This document shows, piece by piece, positions 24,465 through 35,774 of a stretch of 64,000 bases of DNA (within the stretch, counting starts at the first letter, position 1; each line of letters begins with the position of its first letter). The DNA is from Zygaena filipendulae. Its lineage: Eukaryota; Arthropoda; Insecta; Lepidoptera; Zygaenidae. The position numbers were made by a program, and so were the translations under genes. Location of the stretch: the NCBI GenBank assembly GCA_907165275.2, contig OU015669.1, forward strand, positions 4,362,501-4,426,500. The letters are read 5' to 3'. Under the pieces are notes generated by a model. The model was given only the letters and a program-made list of their open reading frames with translations. It was not told where the DNA came from and ran no database searches.

Positions 24465-27400
24465 CTGACACAAACAACCAACCCACAATGTTATGAATTG
24501 TTAAAAGCCTCATTATTAGCATTTACAGGGTAATTTAGTGCACGAACGTGGCGCTACCTCAATTTGCAAATAGCTGAAATAGCAGCCAGCCATACGAGGT
24601 CTGCTTGGCAAGTTACGTCGACTTTGTTATTATGATAAAAGTCAGTCCAGACTAACCTAGCCAAGCATTGTCGGGATGCTCTGCATCTTATTTATGCAGT
24701 TAATCAGTATCACCACGGAATTAATATCCTACCTCGATGTCTCACAATAAAGTTAATGTGAATAGTTAATCGCTTTAACTCATGATTACATCGTTACTGA
24801 TTATTAATTTATAACTTAGCCGTAACACATACATAAAAACCAAACCATGTAGATTGTAGACATTAGACAAGTTACCTGACAAGCATCTTTTCCGCCCTCG
24901 TACGCGCCGGCACACAAGTTAGCGTCGAATATAGAGTCGGAGAATGCGTCTAGACATTTCTGGTGGTCCCACATGGGTACTGTCACTTCCATGAGTACGT
25001 TGCTGGTGGGTCCGCCGTAGAATTCCGTGCCCCAACCTCAAAGGTAAACACAATCATAACATAAGAGTGATATTAGCGTGATCAAGTACCATTATGTTGT
25101 CACTAGCTGTGCCCCGCGGTTTCACCCACGTTTATTTCAGAGTTCCCGCGGGAATTCCGGGATAAAAAGTACCCTATGTGTTAATCTGATGTATAAGCTA
25201 TATTATTATATAAAGATTCATTTAAATCCATCCAGTAGTTTTTGCGTGAAAGAGTATCAAACATCCATCCATCCATACATACTTACAAACTTTCGTGTTT
25301 ATAATATTAAGTAGGATTATGGGTTTCGCTAACTAAATCTTTAACAAGTGGACTCATTAAATTTGATACAAGAAAATCAGCTTGTTTAATGTCCCCATTT
25401 GTGTGATACAGGCCTACCCTAGGTTATATGGGAGATAATCCTCTATGCGGGCCTAGTGTGATTGCTTTCACGAATATCATGATGTTTTTTTCTTTTTTTT
25501 TTCACCAATAAAGCCTGTGGTAATCTATAAGAAGCGCACATGGAAAACATCTTGTACGACTCTGAGATCAAACCCCTACCCTCTGTTAATAAGAAACAAA
25601 CATTTACCTCTGGACTGCCACGGTATACCATACCTGTTTCGATGGGGAAATCTTGGTAATAAAGGGTCTTTCAATAGGGACGGGTCGATGTTGGCAGCCT
25701 GTGGCGGCCATGTTGTTTTAACGTCGTCTTTCTAACCTATATTTTTTTATTCAGTTAGTAATGCCAAATCACCATGGCAAGTTACACGGTTGAGCAACAC
25801 GTCCAAATGTTAAAAATGTATTACCAAAATGAGTGTTCGTTAGTGCAAACGTTACGTGCATTGCGCCCATTTTACGGCAGACGAGGTGGTCCTTCAAAGT
25901 CGACTCTCCAACGTTTGGTGGCCAAATTCGACTTATCACCTTTAGACTTTTTTTTGTGGGGTTTTCTTAAGTCGCAGGTCTATACCAATAAGCCACAATC
26001 GACCGATGCCCTTAAAGTCAACATAGCTCAGGCTATCGCTGAAATTCAACCCGAACTATGCGGCAGAGTTGTTGAACATTGGACAACTCGAATTCGTGCC
26101 ACCGTGAGAAGCCGCGGCGGACATTTAAACGATGTGATTTTCCACACATAATGGCATATATAGCTCTTTCAAATAAAAAAAAAAAATCGTTAAAATCTCA
26201 CACACGGCCTTTTTTATTTCATGTCAAAATCGACCCGTCCTTATTGAAAGACCCTTTAGTTCTATCGCTAAAGTAAAAACCAATCTCACCAATAATCACT
26301 GCAGGTTTATCAGCAATGTCCAGTCCTAAAGGTGGCAAGCATATCGGCCACACGTACGAGTTGAAGACTGCTGCTCTATGCAGCTTCAGTATAGCGATGT
26401 CGTGGTGGTAGTTGGAAACTTGGAAGTCAGCGTGCTGACGCTTCTCCACAACGCGAAAGTTGTAGGAGCGGGAATCATTATCGCGTTTGAAGTCGTATTC
26501 GCCCAGCCTGACGTAAAGGTCCTCTGCTTTCCACCTTAAATGTAAATAAAATAAAAATAACGGCGACCATGGACCATGACGGCGACACATTGAGTTGAAA
26601 TTTCGCGTGACGTCACAAACCGTTGGAGTTTGTATGGGGCTTATACTGAATAATGACGTCACGAGTCCCCCACCCTATACTTTAATGCGCTTTATCTATG
26701 TTTATATTCATTAATTTGAAAAAGCAAAAAATACGTGTCTATTATTTTATTATTTTATAACTGACGGACTAATTAGAATTTTGATTTTCATACCCCGGAA
26801 AACACCCAATTCTTCAACTTTTTTTTATTAATAACAGAAAGACCACAGCTCATCTGATATTGAGTGACGGTGTGGTCGAAGAAATTAATATCAAATTATA
26901 ACACTCCGACAATCCCGATGTCCAAATGTTGAATTATCGTCTTATTCTACTTAAAAAAATCTGGGTAATCACATTATATATCTCAATTCAAGAATGGATA
27001 CGTGTAATAACCTCCTGGTGCAGTGCGCTGCGGTGAGCACATGTCGATCAGTGATGAGCACTCCACCGCAATACTGCACGAACCCTTCAGGTGTGATGGA
27101 GGCCATCCACGGCCATTCGCGGGTGTTAGCTGGCCGCGCTCCCAACAGCTTGGCATGGGGGCGTGTGCTCAATCCACACCCTGCAACGTAATATTACATT
27201 GGGAATATACCTACTATTGCAATATTAGTGATTGCTGTTAGCAAACAAATAACTCATCCATCTGATATTAAGAGATCAGTACTTAACCTAGCGATATTAG
27301 ATTTTTGATAATATAAATTTTCAATATTATAGTGATTAGTTTTACTTTATGATGAAAATAACCTGTAATTATATCCAAAGTCCATTTCAATTTCATACCT

Positions 27401-28837
27401 AACTACTTAGAAAACTTTACGAGTATAATTTGATTTTCGAGTAGGTAAAAAGTAGGTAAGGATAGGAAAAAAGACAAATATTAATAAGAAATGGTTTTAT
27501 TGTTAATTATTACCTACAGTTAAAAAAAGGTTTTTTTTCACAGACCCCTGTTCTCAGCCCTGGTGATCTTCAGCAGGGCTTCATTATCCTCCTCCTCTGG
27601 CGCTGTGGCAGGCAGGTCGCCGGCTAGGCCCACTGCTCTCTCACCCCGGACCATAGAGTCTGGGCAGCATACCCCGATAGACCTTAGAATGTGATATGCA
27701 ACTCCAAAATATTATGTTGGAAAAGAACTTTTTTTCCGTTGAGCGATGGAAAGAAAGACGCTCTGCCGGACCTTGTTTTTCGTACATGGCATGTGCGGGC
27801 ACTCTCTTTTACAGTAGGTATACATAATAACTCTTAGCTTAGATCGTTACTGACGGACTAAATAGAATTTGTTGTCCGTCACAGTTCATGTAAGCTATAA
27901 CAAATCAAATGGGATAGGTACTTACGAACGCCTAATGATACAGAGATAGTCCATGAATTTAGTGAAGTCTGTCCTGAACTCATCCTGGATGCAGTGATGG
28001 AGGTGTCTGCAGTGACCAGCTTGACCGTTCGGCAACAAGCACGCTTGATATGGCACGTTGGGCTAAAATATCATAGATAACATTTTCCAAGTGCAAATTC
28101 AATTAATTCAGAATCAAATAAAGACGAAGTAATTATAATATACCTATTGATGCCAAGTTAAAGACTATTTTAGAACGCCGCGAGAACCCCCTTTGAAAAA
28201 TAAGTTTGTGAATACGCATGTATATAGGCAAAAGAAATGTAAGTAATAAGTATGCAGGTAATTAATGTCCATTCATTTGATTTCAAAAAAGGCTCCACCA
28301 ATGGGTCAATTTTTCCACTATAATTAATCATTCATCGAGGGCATATACCTAAGCCTACAAAATTCTTTTAATTATATAAAAAAATTATTAAAAGTTACAT
28401 AAAATCTTCGATCTAATGCGCTCTTGTACAGAAGACGAAGGATCAAGAAATAATAAAAAGTAAAACCGACCTGTGTATTGTTCAACTCCACAAACCGCTT
28501 AGTCCGCCCATTGCCAATGTGCATACCACCCGCGGAAAGTACCTCCTGCCAGGCTGGGTCCACAAGGCTGTCTGTAATTAAAACCATGCACGAGACCTTA
28601 TTCAAAAAAGAAATACAATTAGAAGAAACCTATGCTTCCCACTGGAGACAGGATAGATACTAAGCTAAGTTTAGCGAGTCAAGTTTTAATACAACACTCC
28701 ACATTTTAAACATTTAAAAATTTCACACAAACTTTGTATTAAAATTAAGTATTACTTACTGAGTACTTACATTTAATATCATTGCCTTTAACACATATTG
28801 AGGACACAACGAATAATATTATTGTAAATAAATACAT
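24303..28837 (-). CDS. Clip-domain serine protease, complete 8-exon gene
   Basis: Secreted trypsin-fold zymogen. Exons: 28837-28771, 28571-28471, 28062-27926, 27682-27546, 27180-27012, 26534-26290, 25036-24876, 24464-24303. They sum to 1,179 nt (392 residues plus TAG), and all phases agree. Residues 1-18 are a signal peptide. The clip domain has six cysteines at 64, 74, 80, 97, 107 and 108. The linker runs to C149. The protease domain starts near 159, with His200 (TAAHC), Asp249 (HHDIAIL) and Ser342 (GDSGGP). Asp336 sits in the specificity pocket, so trypsin-like cleavage is expected. Activation is probably after Lys158 (AK|LLGARPA). Family members act in haemolymph cascades for melanisation, clotting and Toll signalling. 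[10 protein letters not shown] and [17 protein letters not shown] suggest the proclotting-enzyme-like (CLIPD) group, which is inference. No gene symbol is assigned. Confidence 0.94.
24876..25036 (-). CDS. Clip protease exon 7
   Basis: [20 protein letters not shown] and [14 protein letters not shown] are standard chymotrypsin-fold strands. The aspartate of KDACQ defines trypsin-like specificity. Confidence 0.95.
25103..25315 (-). repeat. Helitron-like copy in protease intron 6
   Basis: CTAGCTGTGCCCCGCGGTTT to TTATAATATTAAGTAGGAT. Confidence 0.75.
25662..26256 (+). mobile_element. Deleted Tc1/mariner-type transposon in protease intron 6
   Basis: Terminal inverted repeats begin AAGGGTCTTTCAATA at both ends, about 28 bp with one mismatch, and a TA dinucleotide flanks each end (25660-61, 26257-58). 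The interior of about 595 bp is too short for a full element. It lies in the intron between protease exons 6 and 7, on the opposite strand. Confidence 0.88.
25774..26151 (+). pseudogene. Internally deleted mariner-like transposase ORF
   Basis: An intact 125-codon frame joins an N-terminal helix-turn-helix ([20 protein letters not shown]; ...[14 protein letters not shown]) directly to a transposase C-terminus ([20 protein letters not shown]). The catalytic DDE core is missing, so it cannot be active. Family members are usually near 340-350 residues, so about 220 are lost without breaking the frame. A DNA-binding-only product is conceivable. Confidence 0.85.
26290..26534 (-). CDS. Clip protease exon 6: catalytic Asp
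   Basis: Contains [30 protein letters not shown] and WPICLPPLG. Its acceptor (ACATTTAAG) lies next to a truncated MITE that fills the nearby intron. Confidence 0.94.
26553..26793 (+). mobile_element. CRE-bearing MITE, truncated copy A
   Basis: Matches the centre and right arm of the copy at 49042-49373: AACGGCGA...TTGAGTTGAAATTT, two TGACGTCAC sites, then CTGACGGACTAATTAGAATT. Both outer ends are missing. It fills protease intron 5 almost up to the exon 6 acceptor and contains the 11-bp insertion at 26568. Confidence 0.8.
26568..26578. mobile_element. 11-bp CATGG...CCATG micro-insertion
   Basis: CATGGACCATG is flanked by perfect 8-bp repeats ACGGCGAC (26560-67, 26579-86). Sister MITE copies at 49139 and 58618 show this site without the insert. 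Probably an excision scar of the same element as at 43758 and 57024. Confidence 0.7.
27012..27180 (-). CDS. Clip protease exon 5: activation site and catalytic His
   Basis: Begins with GCGLST, whose cysteine should tether the clip domain after cleavage. It continues [20 protein letters not shown] and ends after LTAAHC. The donor GAG|GTTATT is unusual at positions +3 to +5. Confidence 0.92.
27546..27682 (-). CDS. Clip protease exon 4: end of clip domain and linker
   Basis: SIGVCCPDS supplies the last two clip cysteines. An acidic linker ([15 protein letters not shown]) follows. The donor is AGGG|GTCTGT. Confidence 0.92.
27926..28062 (-). CDS. Clip protease exon 3: clip domain
   Basis: Carries the first four clip cysteines in [18 protein letters not shown] and DYLC. 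CxLPNGxxGxCRHLxxC is the family hallmark. Confidence 0.95.
28471..28571 (-). CDS. Clip protease exon 2: N-terminal segment
   Basis: Encodes [20 protein letters not shown] followed by [13 protein letters not shown], upstream of the clip domain, with no known fold. The acceptor is AATTACAG and the donor is CACAG|GTCGGT. Confidence 0.85.
28771..28837 (-). CDS. Clip protease exon 1: signal peptide
   Basis: [18 protein letters not shown] is a clear signal peptide followed by NDIK. It is the only ATG that joins in phase to exon 2. The donor is AAAT|GTAAGT. Confidence 0.88.
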
Positions 28838-29099
28838 TGTTGATGCAAAGGTTGCGAGCGCACTGGATCCACGCGAGATTGTCTAGAAACTGTATGGACA
28901 TTGAAAAATATTTAGGACACAGCGGATGTCAGCGATAATTATTTTAATATTGATTAATCCACAGGATGTGGCGACCGCTGATAATGGTACAATAATTACG
29001 AATACCTATGTTGAAATATTTAATTAAATATATAACAAACTTATAAATTAAGTTTGTTAATTTCGTCTTTCAATCCTACCTAGAAGAGAGTTGAGGGGA

Positions 29100-30430
29100 A
29101 ATTTTTTTTTTTTTTATTTATTTATTAACCAAAACAAAAAGGAACATGGTGTTGATACAAAGTTAGGTAGGTACTAATAATTAGGTAAGTACAAAACTAA
29201 TTGCTTATTCAAACCTATCTACATTGTATAAAACAATAGTAAGTGTACTTATACACCATGATAATTAGCCTTACAATGGCCTCGGCACTAGGTAGTCCTG
29301 TATCGCGGAGGCCCTTATAGATTTAACATTTTTTTTAAACAAATCCTATTTAACCTATTTAAGGTTTGGAATAAAATAACTATATTTTATTATATAAAAA
29401 ATATCTTTGAATATAGTAATATTTAACTAAATAATTGCATAATCATACATAAATTACTAAATAAATTGCACAGAATAAATTCCTAAAGTACATATTAATA
29501 AATATTAATAAATAAGTAGGTATATCAATAAAAACAAATTACATTGAAAGTTCAATTACATAAAATACATATAGGTACGTACATATAAGTAAACATATTA
29601 ATTAGTTATATAGAAAGTAGAATCTTTATTACGCATAAAATAGCTAGGTACATGTGCTTTGACACTAAAGAGATGTTACAAAGTTATGGTTTTATATTTC
29701 AGGAAACGAAATTTATGACTTTTTCTGTACTGTCATAGGATAGAGATTGTAGCCATTTGCGTAGCTGCGCATTGGTCTCCCGATAAGGTTGGTCGTGTCT
29801 TATAACTTTAGCTCTCAAAACCGAATTGTAAATATAGGTTCCCAGTAGCGTGCCTGTTCTACGGCCAAAGGAGGTATGTACCACTGGAAGTGGTAGCATA
29901 AAAACACGTTTACTCTCGAGATAATCATAATCAGGGCGTTTAGCAAGATTCTTATGAATGCGTAAGCAACTGCGTTGGATAAAAATCTGCCTAACTCGAA
30001 GTAACCCACACTCGGAGTACAACTGAGCCGTAGGAAATCTGAAAGGCTTATTATACATGACCTTTAAAACTGAACGTTGTGCCCTCTCAATAAAAATCAT
30101 GAGTGACTTAGCAGCACCACCCCAAACTGAAATGCAGTACGCAAGCAAGGACTGACAGATGGCGAAATAAACCATCTTACAGATATCTGCTGTCGCCACA
30201 TAGCTCAGTTTTCTCATTATTCCTATTGTTTTACGTAATTTAGTGGATACAGACAAAATATGAGCTTTATAATTCAGGTTCTGATCAAGTAGGACACCTA
30301 AGTACTTCACAGTCTCGGATGATGTGATTAAATCTCCGCAGGTGCAATTACCCACATCGTCGTGGGAGCGTTGACATGAGTGTATTTTAATGGTGGAAAA
30401 TTTTGGATCTGGCCTGGTCCTGTTGGTCAT
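29100..30430 (-). mobile_element. 5'-truncated non-LTR retrotransposon (CR1/Jockey-like)
   Basis: An A-rich tail on the minus strand (T run at 29102-29115) follows about 570 nt of AT-rich 3'UTR and the end of a reverse-transcriptase ORF. The rest of the element is absent upstream of 30430, the usual result of incomplete reverse transcription. Confidence 0.75.
29699..30430 (-). pseudogene. C-terminal end of LINE reverse transcriptase
   Basis: A 243-codon open frame. VKYLGVLLDQNLNYKAHI, YCISVWGGAAKS and IERAQRSVLKVMYNK are the thumb-region motifs that follow the catalytic palm in CR1/Jockey-type enzymes. The endonuclease and the catalytic YxDD motif are absent, so this is a dead 5'-truncated copy, although its remaining frame is uninterrupted and it may be young. 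Confidence 0.8.
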
Positions 30431-30545
30431 TTAATTTCAAGCATAGGTGGTAATTAGAAAATTACCAAGCATTATGGCGTGTTGATTAGCAGCTAATGAG
30501 TGATCAGTTAGCCTTCAATATTACATAATTAAATATGTAGTACAA

Positions 30546-30702
30546 TGGAATTCCCACGGGAACTCCGAAATTGCATACCTACTACCAACACGTTGTCAAG
30601 GGTGGGTATAGAAAAAAATATAGGGTAGTAAGTATTTTTATCTCGAAATACCTACCCGCGGAATCTCCGAGACTAACGCGGGTGAAACCGCGGGGAACAG
30701 CT
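30546..30702 (+). repeat. Helitron-like 3' fragment
   Basis: Ends in the full hairpin GCGGGTGAAACCGCGGGG and CAGCTAGTAG. Confidence 0.7.
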
Positions 30703-31061
30703 AGTAGGTAATATAAATATATGCGAACAGCCAACTGTAAACCCTTTTTAGGCAATAAATCATAAAACCCTCACTTGTTAGCGCATGTTAAAATTTTGAC
30801 CTTAGTAAGCACAATTTTTCATAAGCCCCACACCCTGTAATAAGAGTAAGGTACCTACCTACCTAGCAAGCAAGTATCTAAAGTTTTTATTTATTAAGCG
30901 TGCCACAAACCATAAATTACCTACCTAATAATTAAAAATAACAAAATAAATAAATACCTACTCATGTTTATTAATTAATAATTATATTTATCCATACAAG
31001 TTCAAGGATCAAAGCGAAAGCCTGGTTTGAGAGTAATTACATTTACACCTATCTACACAGG

Positions 31062-31372
31062 CAAAGATATTGAAAGAGAATAGATTGACAATACGGCGGT
31101 CGACCGCTAAACTTGGGCTTGAACCACGCAGCGATCGAATGATCTCATGCTAACAAAATGCCGATGGCTAGTAAAGACCAATTGTCTAAAGATACCTCTG
31201 GACAGAAAGCGATGTGATTGGTTATTTGAAGATATGTACTTTGTGGTGACTGATATTTGATTACGTCGCAACGATGTGATTGGTTTTTGATCATTCCTCC
31301 CGCAAAAATTGGTTGACGTGGATCACATAGTAAAATTTTGTATTGTTCGTCTATTCTCTTATGGTGTCTTTG
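31062..31372. mobile_element. hAT-type MITE, copy 1
   Basis: Inverted ends of about 33 bp begin CAAAGAYAYYRWAAGAGAAT, with perfect 8-bp direct repeats TACACAGG at 31054-61 and 31373-80. The interior is related in reverse to 50408-50793. An 8-bp duplication and a CAAAG end fit the hAT superfamily. Confidence 0.85.
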
Positions 31373-31614
31373 TACACAGGATTAGTAAAAAAGGGGGCAC
31401 CCAGTCGCGAGAACACAGATTTATATTAGGTATACAACTTCAAACTTTCATGCAACCGGATAATAGCTGAACATAAATATTATTACCTATATAATACCTA
31501 CCACCAAAGCCTACCACATTAATATGGAAATTATAGTATATTAGATATATTAGATAGACAAGTTATAGTATGGATACTTTGATACAATATCCTGTTAGAA
31601 TTTAATTTACGGGT

Positions 31615-31915
31615 ATAAAAGATGTTACGCAGCCTCGACTGCGTTAAGTCGGAACTTCTGATTGACACCTCTGGTTCCAACTTTGACTCCGACTCTTTTA
31701 AATCGGAAGTTTTAATCCCAGGTTTATGCATGTTGCGCTCCCTGGGCAAACCCCCACACGTTTTCTGCGGTCGACTCTTCCATTATACGCAATACGAATT
31801 ATTTACGAATGATGGTTAACTTAACACGTCGCTGTTCTGCCATAATCTATCTCCGATTCCAACTCCGACTCTGCGGTTCCGATAAACTGTCTCCGTAACA
31901 TCCCTAACGGGTTAT
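31615..31915. repeat. Candidate DNA-transposon remnant
   Basis: Ends GATGTTACGCAG and CTCCGTAACATCCCT are inverted. ACGGGTATAAAA precedes and ACGGGTTATAAAA follows. Internal CGGAACTTC / CCGATTCCAACTCCGACTCT blocks are also partly inverted. The superfamily is not clear. Confidence 0.45.
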
Positions 31916-34900
31916 AAAAAATGTCTTGGTGTATGTTTTTCACAACTCATCCTAGGGGCTGTATCAATCTTTTTTATTTATATAGGTCGGCGCCGAGGTC
32001 GCCTACGTGGGTCGAATTGCAGCCCCGTCAGACTCCGGGATACCTAATGCTTCTTTCGGATAAAATAAATATACAACATCATTTAAGCTTTACCTGTCGA
32101 GAATCTTTGATAAGAAATCAGATTTATTTATGATTTACTTAGTTCAATATGAAGATTTACTTTTTTACTACTTACCTATTGTATCTATCCTTTAGGTCGA
32201 GAATGAACACTTTCCTAAAATGTCTATCATGAGTTTAATTCGAAGCAATGGAGCCGAGATGAGTAAGTATAATATTTGAAATCAGAATTACATAAATTGA
32301 ACTTTATATTTTTGTTTTTATCCACGTGTTTTGTGAGAGTCCCTCAGAAAATTTTTACTGTTTCGGGATTAAAAAGTTAATATGTTGACTTCGTGCTCTG
32401 TCGAGATTCTACGGTCGAGATATAGGTACTGCAATAAAGCTACCAACATAACTTTCATAAAACAATTGAATAGTTTATGTGTAAGAGATAGGTATGTACC
32501 TACGTAATGCACCGTCCACGGCACCGTCAGCTCTAGATAGAAACATAATAGCAGAGCAAGGAATAGTATAGTTACATAGTAGATAGGTGCACAGACTCGA
32601 TAAACCCGTCTATATGGACAGTGTAAGCGGGGGGAGGGGGACACCAACACCACCAACACTGGCCTCCGCAGTAAGGGACATGTAGAAGGGTTGTCGTGTC
32701 GCTACCGCGAGCGAGCAATGGAGTATTATATTATTAGATACTGTTTGCTTGTGACAATTAACCCTAACCTCGTGGTCGGCATTCACTTTTAACTCGGAAA
32801 GAATAAACAATTCATATTGTATTAAAGACAGTCTTTATTGTGTTATTTAAGTAGATAATATTGTACAAAATTAAAATTATAATATTATAAAATAACATTT
32901 ACTTAGTCAAAACGAAAAAGAAATAAAAATTACAAAAGTTTTTAGTGTAAAAATTTGAAACTATCTAACGAATCGCAACGATAATAATCTCTAATAAAAG
33001 ATAATCGGTGAGTTACAATGAGAAAGCCTCTAATAAATAAATAAATCAATAAAACGATCGATGGAGAGTTTAGTAAGTACATAAAGACAATATTATAGTT
33101 ATTATAGTATCTGTGGAATGTATAAATAGATATAATTTGTTTCTCTGGCATAATTTTCAAACGAAATATTATGCACATTTGTCGCCATAAGCTTAAAAAT
33201 AGTGCACATACACAGTAGGTATTTCCAATAATGTAAGGTAAAAACATTATTAAAAAATAGGTACTGAGACGTTATGACCTTATAATAATAAATATGAAAT
33301 TTCCACTGGGTAGGTACTTAGGAAACAATTTAAATTATTTACCCAGCAAATTCTCAAAACTATTAGTATCTACCTACTTATTTAAAAAAATATAACTACA
33401 TGCAACACATTGGAGAATTAATTTTCAAAAGGACGAATTTGTAAAGTATCACTTGTAAAAGTTGGAGTCAAAAAACGTATGTGAGTTGAAATGTATAGAT
33501 ACCGTTATTACCGTTATCGGTACTGATACTTATACCGTTAAATTTACGCTACAACAAATTTTATTTGCAATCATATTAGAGATTTTGATATACAGATAAA
33601 TATTTATTTCGAACATTAAACATTAAAAACATACACTTCAATGTTATATATCAATGTTATATTCAATGTTATATAATTTATTTATTGAGATTTTTATGTA
33701 TTACTTTTATGCTGCACATTGCATAAAGTACAACAATGAAGTAAATAAAAAACAATGTTTTTATAACTTCTTCGACCTTACCTAGTCGTCTATAATACAG
33801 AGTGTTGGGTAAACAAGAGACGCACGCATTGAAGCCTTCGATAATTCACATCACATTTACATGTTACTTATAAAATTCTTCTCTCTTTTAAAATTCTCTC
33901 TTAGAGATTCAAGTTCTTGACTTTAAATTCTTGTAACTATATTTATTTACTTAAAAATTTATGTATTTTTAGGTATTTGAAACGAAAATCGAATACTCTA
34001 CATCGTTTTAACCTTTCAAGCATGTATAATAGAAGAAAAAACAAGTCAAAGATTTTTATGTCAATCTTAAATGATTTTTTTGAAATCATAATAATTATGG
34101 CAATAAATCATCTAGTTTTACATATTGCTAATAATCTAGTTTATTGCTTAGTAAAAACAATATATACTATAAATTAAGGAAGGCACGTATAAAATACTGT
34201 AAAAAAAATTACAAGAAACGCTTTAAACAAAATATTTTTATATTATGTACACTGTCCTTAGTTTCTTTCTTACTTATTAATCACATGGCACATACTTGGC
34301 TTTGTTAATATATTGTATAAAATTTTTCATAAAATATTTTTTTCATATAAACCTACCTACTTATTAATTAAAAAAATATAGCTATAATAAAAATAGATTA
34401 TTTTTACATTTATTTTCTTAATAGAAATGGCACTGGATTTTGTTACAAATTAATTTACTTATCAACATTGTATATGAGTTATCACAATTAAAAGTAGAAA
34501 GTATCACCGTATAACGTGTCTATGCTATCCATACAGACAGAAATCCCGATTCCTATCAGTTGATAGACTCACTGAAAAATGTAAGTAATCAAGAGCATAA
34601 AGATTCTCATAGCTTAAGGGGTATCTCCTCTCTCCTCCTCTAGTTTTCAAACGAATTTTAATAGATATTTTCTTACACTTTGGCTGCATTTCATCCGACA
34701 TCGACAATACCAAAATCTGAGCAGAAAATTCAAATAAACAACGTAATATATAAATTATTCTATTAAATTTTAATATTCGCGAGATAAGAAAAATATGTAT
34801 TAACACTTTCTAATTATTGTGTAATAAAAATAATAAAAAGTAGCCGTAGTGACTTGTGCGAATAATAATTAATATGTATGTCGTAATTCGTATGAAAACT

Positions 34901-35281
34901 AGCCCTGACGATCGACCTAAGGCAACTTTTAGATTATTCTTAGAGCTTCTTGCTTTGAGAGCAACTGCTAGGAGCGGGAATTTCGCCCTAAGAGCAAGAT
35001 GTCCATTGCTGTTTAGGTAAGTTCGAGTGGCCACAAAATAGACCGACGATATGGTAAACGTGTCGATTTACCTCAAAATCTCTACTTAATAATATTTAAG
35101 TTGTCAATTCAATCACACTTAGCGATAGCACTGTGTATGATATGAATTTCAACAAATCTTAATCACGCTCAAGTCAAATTCCCGAGTGAAATCAAGACAG
35201 ATAATATGCTCTTGAACTGACACACAGTGAGCGGATCACATTTGGCGAAACTATACTAAATTAGCTTATTTCTAAAGTCCC
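31916..35281. other. Intergenic, no gene
   Basis: Very AT-rich. Only the tandem units at 33639 stand out. A GC-richer block at 32590-32710 and the minus frame at 34810-35034 have no recognisable motif. Confidence 0.55.
33639..33676 (+). repeat. Three tandem CAATGTTATATW units
   Basis: Three 12-13 bp copies of CAATGTTATATA-like sequence. Confidence 0.8.
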
Positions 35282-35774
35282 AATAGGCATGTTGACTAAT
35301 TTTGAAATCCCCTTTTATAATGCAGGTACACGTCTACTATTTCCGAAAAACTCATTATTTCAGCATTAGTTTATAGTTTTAACGCAAATTACTGCATTTT
35401 ATTTTGTCTAATTTGAATTGTGCTCGAAAACACTCGTGAGTGTCATGGCGCCACTTGTGACGTCACACCAAAGTTCACGTAGCATTGTGTGTATGCTCGA
35501 CGAACAAAGTCAACAATATATTTATTAAAAATTAATTCCAAAGTGTACAAGTGGTGTGCGGTCCCTCTCTGTATCTAAAAACACATAAAAACCTTACCTA
35601 ATAAATAGTTTGCTCATGTTCCTAACAAGAAAAAAGTGAGAGATAAGTGGTTAAAGCTTGCAAGGCGAAACTCAGTAGGTGTAGTTACAAATTCGGCAAT
35701 TTATTTTTGTGAAGACCACTTTGATGACGGACTAATTAGGATTTTGATTTTCAAAAGTCTTCAACATCCCTACT
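35282..35774 (+). mobile_element. CRE-bearing element with THAP remnant, copy B
   Basis: Begins AATAGGCATGTTGACTAATT and ends CAAAAGTCTTCAACATCCCT, matching the family ends. It has one TGACGTCAC site and a THAP-like frame not found in the other copies. About 493 bp, intergenic. Confidence 0.7.
35543..35724 (+). pseudogene. Broken THAP zinc-finger domain
   Basis: One frame reads KWCAVPLC, then after 45 codons YFCEDHFD, giving the C-x4-C...C-x2-H pattern of THAP fingers at normal spacing. KKVRDKWLKLARRNSVG fills the conserved middle. Two in-frame TAA/TAG stops (35576, 35603) break it and no full gene follows. THAP domains open P-element-type and some other transposases. Confidence 0.75.
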
